Shown: positions 7,217-13,322 of the stretch, in pieces
Numbering within the stretch: position 1 is the first letter of the stretch
How the letters are laid out: each line of letters begins with the position of its first letter
Source of the DNA: an uncultured Oscillibacter sp.
GTDB taxonomy: Bacteria > Bacillota > Clostridia > Oscillospirales > Oscillospiraceae
Length of the DNA: 24,545 nucleotides
Direction of reading: 5' to 3'
Assembly: GCA_900544105.1 (NCBI GenBank)
Contig: UQUC01000027.1
Coordinates: 1-24,545, forward strand
The notes under the pieces: generated by a model
What the model saw: only the letters and a program-made list of their open reading frames with translations
Told to the model about the DNA's origin: nothing
The model's database searches: none
Position numbers and translations under genes: made by a program

Positions 7217-8830
7217 ATGGCAACTCCTGCGAAAAAACAATCCTTCTTAGGCGGCGCTGCCATTCTGGCTGCGGCTGTGGTCATCGTCAAGCTCATCGGC
7301 GCAGCCTATAAGATCCCTCTTAGCAATATTCTGGGCAGTGCGGGACAAACTTATTTTGACACCGCCTACCAGATCTACAACTTTTTGCTGACCTTTTCCA
7401 CGGCAGGTCTGCCCCTGGCCATCTCCCGGATGACCAGCCAGGCCCACGCCAAAGGACTGGAAAATGAGAAGCGGCGGATCTTCTCCACCGCCATCTGGCT
7501 GTTCTTCGGTTTGGGTCTGGTGTGCTCCGTGCTGATGTTCTTCCGTGCGGACGCGCTGGCCCGATTCCTGAACAACTCTCTGGCCGCCACTGCTGTACAG
7601 GCGTTGGCCCCGGCGGTGTTCTGCGTGTGCCTGCTGGCCTGTATGCGTGGCTACACCCAGGGTCAGGGCAACATGACCCCCACCGCCATCAGCCAGGTGT
7701 TGGAGGCCCTTTTGAAGCTGGGCATCGGTCTGCCTCTGGCCTGGTATGTGCTCCACATCGGTAAGACCGCTGAGCTCAGCGCGGCAGGAGCTATCGTAGG
7801 CGTCACGGCGGGCACAGCGGTATCCATGCTGTTCCTGTGCGCCTATCTCGTCACCCACCGGAACCGGAAGGAATCGCCAGACGTTCCCTCCTCCAGCGGG
7901 CAGATCATTAAGCAGATCCTGCTCATCGGCGTTCCCATCACCCTGAGCAACTCCGCCATGAGCATCATCAACATCATCGATACCAAGATCGTCATGGGCC
8001 GCCTGCAAAACGGGCTGGGCCTTTCAGAAACAGCAGCGGCTGTGCTGAACGGCCAGTACCGTATCGCCATGAATATGCCCAACATGGTGGCCTCCTTTGT
8101 TTATCCCGTCACCATGAGCCTGATCCCCTTCGCGGCGGCGGCGCTGGCCCGGAAGGACCACGCTGAGGCGGACCGCATCATTTCCTCCGCCTTCCGTCTC
8201 ATCGCTATTCTGGCGCTGCCGGCAGGCATCGGCCTTTCCGTGCTGTCCACCCCCATTGAGCGGCTCATGCTGCCCATGCAGCCGGAGGATGCACTGGCGG
8301 CGGGTCCCCATTTGCAGATCTTGGGCATTGCCCTGGTCTTTATCTGCCTGATGATTTTGACCAATGCCATTTTGCAGACCTACGGTAAGGAAAAGCTGCC
8401 CATTTTCACTGTCATCGCCGGCGGTGTGGTGAAGGTGGTCATGAACTACATTCTGGTGGGGAACCCGGACATCAACATCCATGGAGCGCCCATTTCTACC
8501 CTGTGCTGCTATCTGACTATCTGCGGACTGAACCTGTTCTTCGTGTGGAAATACTCCCCGGAGAAGCCCCGGTACACGCGGCTGTTCGGAAAGCCCATCG
8601 TAGCCTCCGCCCTGATGGGCGCCGCCGTTTGGGCGGTGTACGGTCTTGTCGCCAGAGTCCTTAGCGGCCACAGCGCTTACGGCGCCAATGCCCTCGCTAC
8701 CTTCTGCGGTATTCTGGCCGGTGTGGTGGTATACGGCGTTCTGGTCATTGCCCTGCGGATCTTACGGGCAGAAGACGTAAAAGCTCTGCCTAAGGGCGAA
8801 AAAATAGCCAAACTTTTGCGTTTGAAGTGA
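7217..8830 (+). CDS. Polysaccharide/lipid II flippase-family membrane protein (SpoVB/YabM-like, MVF/MATE superfamily)
   Basis: This 537-residue integral membrane protein has about 14 hydrophobic segments spread over its length. The N-terminus (IVKLIGAAYKIPLSNILG, then STAGLPLAIS) is typical of the SpoVB/YabM/polysaccharide-export branch of the MOP flippases, which move lipid-linked sugars or lipid II across the membrane. Its neighbour is mazG and the rest of the yab block follows, as B. subtilis yabM precedes yabN, so the closest counterpart is YabM rather than SpoVB itself. GAGGTAA lies 6 bases upstream of the ATG. Several SpoVB paralogues are usual in spore formers, so the exact substrate cannot be set from sequence. 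Confidence 0.88.
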   Translation: MATPAKKQSFLGGAAILAAAVVIVKLIGAAYKIPLSNILGSAGQTYFDTAYQIYNFLLTFSTAGLPLAISRMTSQAHAKGLENEKRRIFSTAIWLFFGLGLVCSVLMFFRADALARFLNNSLAATAVQALAPAVFCVCLLACMRGYTQGQGNMTPTAISQVLEALLKLGIGLPLAWYVLHIGKTAELSAAGAIVGVTAGTAVSMLFLCAYLVTHRNRKESPDVPSSSGQIIKQILLIGVPITLSNSAMSIINIIDTKIVMGRLQNGLGLSETAAAVLNGQYRIAMNMPNMVASFVYPVTMSLIPFAAAALARKDHAEADRIISSAFRLIAILALPAGIGLSVLSTPIERLMLPMQPEDALAAGPHLQILGIALVFICLMILTNAILQTYGKEKLPIFTVIAGGVVKVVMNYILVGNPDINIHGAPISTLCCYLTICGLNLFFVWKYSPEKPRYTRLFGKPIVASALMGAAVWAVYGLVARVLSGHSAYGANALATFCGILAGVVVYGVLVIALRILRAEDVKALPKGEKIAKLLRLK

Positions 8831-8898
8831 ACGATTTATAAAAAATCCTGTAATATCAAGGTTTTCAGGATAAAATAGCTTGCAAAGGCAGTGGAGAT

Positions 8899-9696
8899 AT
8901 GGTAAATTTTCAAAGGAAACAACGCTATGGGTGGGAGGATCTTCTCACCATCATGCACCTGCTGCGCGCCCCCGAGGGCTGCCCCTGGGACCGCGAGCAG
9001 ACCCACCAGTCCATCCGCCGGAATTTTCTGGAGGAGACCTACGAGGCATTGGACGCCATTGACCGGGATGACATCCCCGGTATGTGTGAGGAATTGGGAG
9101 ACGTTCTGCTTCAGGTGGTGTTCCATTCCGTGATGGAAGAGGAGCAGGGCCGTTTCACCGCAGATGACGTGGTGGACGGTATTGCTCAGAAGCTGGTGTT
9201 CCGCCACCCCCATGTATTCGGCGCTGCCGAGGCCGCCGACAGCGCGCAGGCGTTGGAGGGCTGGGAGGCTCAGAAGAAAAAGGAAAAGGGGTTCACCTCC
9301 CCGGCGGACGCTGTGGAAGCCGTTCCCCATACGCTGCCGGCGCTATGGCGGGCAGAGAAGATCGTCTCCCGCTCTGTAAAGGCCGGATTCAACTGGGACT
9401 CCGTTGCCGGTGCGCTGGACAAGCTGGACGAGGAAACCACCGAGCTGCGACAGGCCGTGGAGTCCGGTCAGCCCATGGACATTCCTCACGGCATCCGGGA
9501 GGAACTGGGCGACGCCCTGTTCATTCTCTGCAAAATCGCCCAGATGTCCGGTGTGGACCCCGAGGACGCTCTGCACCGGGCCTGTGACAAATATCAAGGT
9601 CGGTTCCGCCGGGTGGCGGATGCCGCCGACCGTCCGCTGAGCAACTATACAGAAGCGGAAAAAATCATGCTTTGGGAACAAGCCAAAGAAAAATAA
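8899..9696 (+). CDS. mazG: Nucleoside triphosphate pyrophosphohydrolase MazG
   Basis: MazG hydrolyses (d)NTPs to monophosphates and pyrophosphate, clearing non-canonical nucleotides and influencing alarmone-related signalling. Two MazG helical domains are visible. The first, about residues 17-100, has GCPWDREQTHQS, then EETYEA and EELGDVL. The second, about 150-245, has EETTEL and REELGDAL. The acidic E-E-x-x-E / E-x-x-D metal-binding residues are present in both halves. The 265-residue size fits two-domain MazG and lacks the N-terminal methylase domain of Bacillus YabN. The ATG at 8899 has only a close GGAG; a better-spaced AAAGGA at ~8911 precedes an out-of-frame ATG, so the exact start is less sure. 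The 68-base gap before it has a weak ATCCTG/CAGGAT inverted repeat. Confidence 0.93.
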   Translation: MVNFQRKQRYGWEDLLTIMHLLRAPEGCPWDREQTHQSIRRNFLEETYEALDAIDRDDIPGMCEELGDVLLQVVFHSVMEEEQGRFTADDVVDGIAQKLVFRHPHVFGAAEAADSAQALEGWEAQKKKEKGFTSPADAVEAVPHTLPALWRAEKIVSRSVKAGFNWDSVAGALDKLDEETTELRQAVESGQPMDIPHGIREELGDALFILCKIAQMSGVDPEDALHRACDKYQGRFRRVADAADRPLSNYTEAEKIMLWEQAKEK

Positions 9697-9763
9697 GATC
9701 TTCATTGCGGAAACGCGATAAAAGATAAATTGAATTTTAATTATTTTGCAGGAGGATATACTC

Positions 9764-10039
9764 ATGAACAAAGCTGAACTGATCGCTGCCGTGGCTGCTG
9801 CCGCTGAAATTTCCAAGAAGGACGCTGAGACCGCTGTCTCCGCTACCCTGGACGCCATTACCGCCGCTCTGAAGGAAGGCGACAAGGTCCAGCTGGTTGG
9901 CTTCGGTTCTTTCGAGGTCAAGTCCCGCGCAGCCCGCACCGGCCGTAACCCCCGTACCAAGGAAGTTGTCGAGATCCCCGCTTCCAAGGTGCCCGTGTTC
10001 AAGGCTGGCAAGGCTCTGAAGGACGCTGTGGCCGAATAA
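9764..10039 (+). CDS. hup: HU-family DNA-binding protein
   Basis: HU is a small basic dimeric nucleoid protein that bends DNA. The 91 residues match the family length. Visible are MNKAELIAAVAA, the GFGSFEVKSRAARTGRNP segment leading into the DNA-contacting arm, and the C-terminal KVPVFKAGKALKDAV. ATG 9764 is chosen because AGGAGG lies at the right distance; an upstream TTG in frame would overlap that site. A 67-base A+T-rich leader separates it from mazG, and a strong terminator follows at once, so HU is probably expressed as its own high-level transcript. Codon choice is uniform, as expected for an abundant protein. Confidence 0.96.
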   Translation: MNKAELIAAVAAAAEISKKDAETAVSATLDAITAALKEGDKVQLVGFGSFEVKSRAARTGRNPRTKEVVEIPASKVPVFKAGKALKDAVAE

Positions 10040-10050
10040 ATTCACATGGC

Positions 10051-10080
10051 AAAAGGGGGCGCACGCCCCCTTTTCATTTT
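10051..10080 (+). terminator. Intrinsic terminator after HU
   Basis: GGGGGCG and CGCCCCC pair around a short loop, preceded by an A-run and followed by TTTTCATTTT. This is a textbook rho-independent terminator, 12 bases after the HU stop codon. Confidence 0.93.
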
Positions 10081-10097
10081 ACAAGAAAGGAAGCACC

Positions 10098-10340
10098 ATG
10101 CGCTTAGACAAATATCTCAAGGTCTCCCGGCTCATCAAACGGCGGACCGTGGCCAATGAAGCCTGCGACAATGGACTGGTCACCGTCAACGGTAAACCCG
10201 CCCGGGCCTCCTACGAGGTGAAGGAGGGCGACCAGATCACCCTGCGCTTCGGTGTACGGACCGTCACCGTGGAGGTTCTGTCCGTTCAGGAGACCGTGCG
10301 GCAGAGCGAGGCCGCTGCCCTGTACCGGCAGATCCAATAA
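10098..10340 (+). CDS. rqcP: RNA-binding S4 domain protein RqcP (YabO)
   Basis: RqcP is an 80-residue S4-domain protein that binds the stalled 50S subunit and helps RqcH add C-terminal alanine tails to nascent chains in ribosome quality control. It opens with MRLDKYLKVSRLIKRRTVAN and contains the S4 signature around DNGLVTVNGKPARASYEVK. It is full length and has AAGGAAG before its ATG. Its position between HU/mazG and yabP matches B. subtilis yabO. It lies beyond the HU terminator, so it needs readthrough or a promoter in the short gap 10081-10097, where none is obvious. Confidence 0.95.
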   Translation: MRLDKYLKVSRLIKRRTVANEACDNGLVTVNGKPARASYEVKEGDQITLRFGVRTVTVEVLSVQETVRQSEAAALYRQIQ

Positions 10341-10352
10341 GTTCTTCTATCT

Positions 10353-10387
10353 TCCTCCCTGTCCGCATACATTGGGGACAGGGAGGG
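10353..10387 (+). promoter_or_regulatory. Hairpin that sequesters the yabP ribosome binding site
   Basis: The arm CCTCCCTGTCC (10354-10364) is the exact complement of GGACAGGGAGG (10376-10386), giving 11 continuous base pairs around an 11-base loop. The only Shine-Dalgarno sequence of yabP, GGGAGGG at 10381-10387, lies inside the right arm, five bases before the ATG. A closed stem would block initiation of yabP and, through coupling, possibly yabQ. It is not followed by a U-run, so it is not a standard terminator. Confidence 0.75.
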
Positions 10388-10392
10388 ATCTT

Positions 10393-10674
10393 ATGACCAA
10401 TGACTTCAATATGCCCGCTGCTCCTCATCGGCTGGAACTGATGGACCGGGCACATCTTACCGTTTCCGGCGTGGAGGATGTAGAGCGCTTTGATGAGAGC
10501 GGCGTCATCATGACCACCTCTGCCGGGACCCTGATCGTCACCGGCGAGGATCTGCACATTGGCAAGCTGTCCTTAGAGGGGGGCGAGTTATTTGTGGATG
10601 GCCGTATCACCTCCATTTCCTATGAGGACACTCCGGACCGTCAGGGTGGCTTTTTCAGCCGCCTGTTTGGATAG
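10393..10674 (+). CDS. yabP: Sporulation protein YabP
   Basis: YabP is a small sporulation protein, made in the mother cell in Bacillus. The 93-residue protein has the family's core HRLELMDRAHLTVSGVEDV followed by a beta-rich repeat (TSAGTLIVTGEDLHIGKLSL). ATG 10393 is the first start after GGGAGGG; longer upstream readings in this frame run through rqcP and are not real. yabQ begins three bases after its stop, so the two are translationally close. The ribosome binding site is buried in a hairpin, described separately. Confidence 0.92.
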   Translation: MTNDFNMPAAPHRLELMDRAHLTVSGVEDVERFDESGVIMTTSAGTLIVTGEDLHIGKLSLEGGELFVDGRITSISYEDTPDRQGGFFSRLFG

Positions 10675-10677
10675 GTC

Positions 10678-11184
10678 ATGGCCATCCATGTCACGGAGCA
10701 GCTCCGCACGTTTCTCCTGTCCATTCTTCTGGGGCTGGGCGCCGGGGTCCTGTACGACCTGCTGCGAGCAGTGCGGCTTCGGCATCCACGGCTGACGACG
10801 CCGTTGGATCTGCTCTACTGCCATGCCGTAGGTCTGGCAGTCTTTCTATTCATCCTGCGGCAGTCGGATGGCCAGCTCCGCGGGTTCATCCTGCTGGGCG
10901 GGCTGGGCGGCGGTGTTCTGTTTTTCTCCCTGTTCTCCCGTCCCTTGCGGCCGGTTTGGGATTTCTGGCTGGACCGGTGGATGGAATTATTCCAATTTCT
11001 GAGTCTGCCGGGACGGTTTTGCGCCGCAGTTTGTAAAAAATTTGCATTTCAGGCAAAAACCCTCTTTTATTTTCTCAGGAAATACGCTACAATACATATT
11101 GAAGGAGTATGGAAGCCCCTTCGCAAAGGAGGGATGTCCCATGGCAAAGCCCGTCAAACCCGCAAAAAAGAAAAAATCCGGTAA
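10678..11184 (+). CDS. yabQ: Spore cortex/sporulation membrane protein YabQ
   Basis: YabQ is a membrane protein needed for spore cortex formation in B. subtilis. The 168 residues show three or four hydrophobic segments (roughly 10-28, 48-64, 70-88 and a weaker one near 100-118) followed by a basic cytoplasmic tail. The opening TEQLRTFLLSILLGLGAGVLYD is close to the family pattern. No strong ribosome binding site precedes its ATG, three bases after yabP, so translation is probably coupled. Its tail overlaps the first 44 bases of divIC in another frame. Confidence 0.88.
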   Translation: MAIHVTEQLRTFLLSILLGLGAGVLYDLLRAVRLRHPRLTTPLDLLYCHAVGLAVFLFILRQSDGQLRGFILLGGLGGGVLFFSLFSRPLRPVWDFWLDRWMELFQFLSLPGRFCAAVCKKFAFQAKTLFYFLRKYATIHIEGVWKPLRKGGMSHGKARQTRKKEKIR

Positions 11185-11443
11185 TCTGCTGGTCCATGTG
11201 GTGATCCTGCTGCTTCTGGCCACAGTTGGCTGGCGACTTTATGCCATGCAATCTCAGGTCCGGTCCGCGCAGGCGGAGCGGGATCAATACGCCCGGCAGG
11301 TGGAGAATATCCAACAGGAAAACGAGACGCTGCGGAGCGACATCGCAGAAGGCCCCACCGAGGAAAAAATGAAAGAATTGGCCCGGGAAGAACTGGGCAT
11401 GATCGACAGCAACAGCTATCTGTTTTTAGATCGATCCAACTGA
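11141..11443 (+). CDS. divIC: Septum formation initiator DivIC/FtsB family
   Basis: DivIC is a bitopic membrane protein that links DivIB and FtsL in the division complex. The 100 residues have a lysine-rich cytoplasmic N-terminus (PAKKKKSG), one transmembrane helix at about 16-35, and an extracytoplasmic coiled coil at about 38-70 with a conserved EELGMI end. ATG 11141 follows AAGGAGGGATG at good spacing, inside the yabQ coding end. A TACAAT hexamer at ~11089 might be a -10 element, but its -35 partner is poor. Confidence 0.92.
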   Translation: MAKPVKPAKKKKSGNLLVHVVILLLLATVGWRLYAMQSQVRSAQAERDQYARQVENIQQENETLRSDIAEGPTEEKMKELAREELGMIDSNSYLFLDRSN

Positions 11444-11448
11444 GTATT

Positions 11449-11463
11449 ACCGGCGCGGCCGGT
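11449..11463 (+). other. Short GC hairpin between divIC and yabR
   Basis: ACCGGC and GCCGGT pair around a three-base loop, six bases after the divIC stop. The following CACTATTATTTT is T-rich but interrupted, so this may be a weak terminator or a processing hairpin. Confidence 0.4.
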
Positions 11464-11508
11464 CACTATTATTTTAACAAGAACAAGAATAGGAGTAACA
11501 CAGCACTT

Positions 11509-11964
11509 ATGGAGTACGAGGTCGGAACAGTCTTAGAGGGCAAGGTCACCAGTATTACAAAATTCGGCGCTTTCGTGGCCTTGGAGGGCGGCAAGTCCGG
11601 CCTGGTACATATTTCGGAGATCGCCAACAGCTATGTCAACGATGTACATGACTTTTTGCAGGAAGGGCAGGACGTCAAGGTAAAGCTCCTTGCCATCAAG
11701 GACGGAAAGCTGGATCTTTCCATCAAAAAGGCGCTGCCTGCACCAGAACGCCCCGCCCAGCGGAACTTCCAGCCCCGCCCGGCAGCAGCTCCCCGTCCCG
11801 CGGCGGCTCCCCGGCGGCCCGCCGTTCAGTCAGCGGATGCCACTCCCTCCGGTGATCTGGCCTTTGAGGACAAGCTCAAGCAGTTCCTCTCCTCCTCGGA
11901 GCGGAAAATGGCGGACCTGAACCGGAACATCTCCGGCAAGCAGGGTGGCCGCAGAAGAAGATAA
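11509..11964 (+). CDS. yabR: S1-domain RNA-binding protein (YabR-like)
   Basis: The first ~75 of 151 residues form one S1 RNA-binding domain (VGTVLEGKVTSITKFGAFVAL, then SGLVHISEIA and VKVKLLAIKDGKLDLSIK). A low-complexity Pro/Ala/Arg linker with PRPAAAP-type repeats follows, at about 83-108. A short tail FEDKLKQFLSSSERKMADLNRN with a basic end (GGRRRR) completes it. YabR and its relatives bind RNA or ribosomes, and the exact role is not settled. It lies after divIC as in B. subtilis. The ribosome binding site AGGAG is 13 bases from the ATG, a little long. A strong hairpin terminator follows. Confidence 0.92.
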   Translation: MEYEVGTVLEGKVTSITKFGAFVALEGGKSGLVHISEIANSYVNDVHDFLQEGQDVKVKLLAIKDGKLDLSIKKALPAPERPAQRNFQPRPAAAPRPAAAPRRPAVQSADATPSGDLAFEDKLKQFLSSSERKMADLNRNISGKQGGRRRR

Positions 11965-11986
11965 ATCCATTTCAAACCGATAACAA

Positions 11987-12035
11987 CGCAGCCGTCTCCG
12001 GGAGAACATCCCAGAGACGGCTGCGTAAACATTTT
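11987..12035 (+). terminator. Intrinsic terminator after yabR
   Basis: Arms CGCAGCCGTCTC (11987-11998) and GAGACGGCTGCG (12014-12025) pair over 12 bp, with a GGGA/TCCC pairing in the loop, followed by TAAACATTTTT. It closes the yab block. The minus-strand lipoprotein gene ends ~80 bases further, so it may also slow transcripts from that side. Confidence 0.88.
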
Positions 12036-12116
12036 TATCTGTTTGTGCGGAACATCGCTAAAAGAGAATTTCTCCCCGCCAGGGCACACCTGACAGAACC
12101 GATCTCCGCACCCCTT

Positions 12117-12994
12117 TTACGCCAATCTGCGGAAGCTCTCATTCTGGGTGTTGCTCCAGAAGTGAGTGTCGTCGATGCCGGACACGTAGTAAACAAGTGG
12201 AGCGGAAAAGTCATTTTGCAGATAGTCAATGTCCAACGCCGGACAGTATCCCATGCTGCTGCGGTCCCGGACGCGGAATGGATAGGCGGTTTCGCCAAAC
12301 AGCTCCAGTTCCGGATACACGATGCGGCAGCCGTCCTCGGAAAACAGCAGAACTGTGGTACCCGTATCGTCCACCCAGATACCCGCAAGGGCTTCCTCCG
12401 TCACGGCGCTGTAATCCCCCGGCGCTTCGTAGCGGTACTCCGTGCGGTCCGTGCGGTCTAAAATCTGCGTAAACAGAGGGAGCAGCTTCCACGCCGCCCA
12501 CTTCACCCGGCCCGTGCTGCGGTACGGCTGTTCCAGGGTATAGCCCGCGTCATCCAGTGCGTCATAGGCAGTCTCATCGCCCCGCATGAGGGCCTCCGCC
12601 TCCGTCAGCACCGCCGCCCATGCCCGGGCCAGCTCCGCAGAGTTTTCCATGGGCACGTTTTCATCTATCCATCTGAATACGTCCTCCTGCTCCACCAAGT
12701 TCACATCGATCCAGTCCAGCAACTCTCCGGCGGCACAGATGGCCCGCAGGGAGCTGCCTGCCGTGCCGGGCGCCACGGTGTAGATGTCTGTCAGCACATC
12801 TTCCAGACTCAGTGGCTCTTTTTCCTCCGGCTTTGCAGATTCAGGTTCCGGTGTTTCATCGGGAGGTTCCGTTACCCCTCCCCCGGTGCCGATGGTTTCA
12901 TATCCGGCGGATCCCCCGGCTCCCTGTTTTGCCCTCCGCAAGCGGTCAGCAGCAGAGCCAGCAGCAAACATACCGTCAAGATTCTGCGTTTCAT
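12117..12994 (-). pseudogene. Lipoprotein gene of unknown function with a one-base frameshift
   Basis: Reading leftward from ATG 12994 (AGAGGTGA just upstream), the protein starts MKRRILTVCLLLALLLTACGG, a lipoprotein signal with lipobox LTAC. After about 40 residues it stops at a TAA (12872-12874). The other frame then continues for ~250 residues to 12117 with normal composition (TEPPDETPEPES, a run of acidic helices, WAAWKLLPLF, and a C-terminal half rich in Tyr/Asp). Adding one G to the GGGGGAGGGG run (plus-strand C-runs at 12875-12884) joins both parts into a single 292-residue lipoprotein. I do not recognise the mature domain. It may be a true pseudogene, a sequencing error in the G-run, or slippage. 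Confidence 0.8.
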
Positions 12995-13147
12995 CCCATT
13001 CACCTCTCGATCTTTGATCATGTGGCCATACCAAACAACAACCTCCACGGGTTCCGGCCATAACCAAAGCCGAGCACCGCACATGGATACAGTGGAACGA
13101 ACTTTCAAAGGGATCTCAATGCCATAGAAACACATCTGTATATGCTT

Positions 13148-13175
13148 ATTATAACAATACGAGCAGGAAATTCAA
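13148..13175 (-). promoter_or_regulatory. Sigma-A-type promoter for the lipoprotein gene
   Basis: On the minus strand TTGAAT (13170-13175) and a perfect TATAAT (13148-13153) are 16 bases apart. The predicted start near 13141 gives a ~147-base leader before ATG 12994. I see no clear riboswitch or other gene in that leader. Confidence 0.7.
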
Positions 13176-13264
13176 GCGGGACCTACTGCTCCGCCTCCGC
13201 GACGGTAAATGAGGCAACAGAAAATTCAGAATTCCAGCTACTTGCTGTCATCCAGAAAAAACCA

Positions 13265-13290
13265 CGGGGCCATCCTTACGGATGGCCCCG
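13265..13290. terminator. Bidirectional terminator between the lipoprotein and SLH genes
   Basis: CGGGGCCATCC and GGATGGCCCCG form an 11-bp stem with a TTAC loop. The plus-strand side ends in CTTTTT; the minus-strand side ends in GTGGTTTTTT. In this setting it terminates the minus-strand SLH gene, whose stop is 33 bases away. The rest of 13176-13322 shows nothing else. Confidence 0.9.
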
Positions 13291-13322
13291 CTTTTTATTC
13301 TACCTTCTGTCTGCTTTTACGG

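Noticed and set aside
7217..8830. Assignment as SpoVB or MurJ proper
   Set aside because: The fold family is clear, but gene order favours YabM and several paralogues exist in such genomes, so no symbol was given.
11830..12500. Overlapping small frames on both strands after yabR
   Set aside because: They have no ribosome binding sites or domain patterns and are explained by the minus-strand lipoprotein gene and the terminator.
12872..12884. Phase-variable switch at the G-run
   Set aside because: Runs of five and four Gs split by an A are short for slipped-strand switching; a simple indel or sequencing error is more likely, so only the frameshift is reported.
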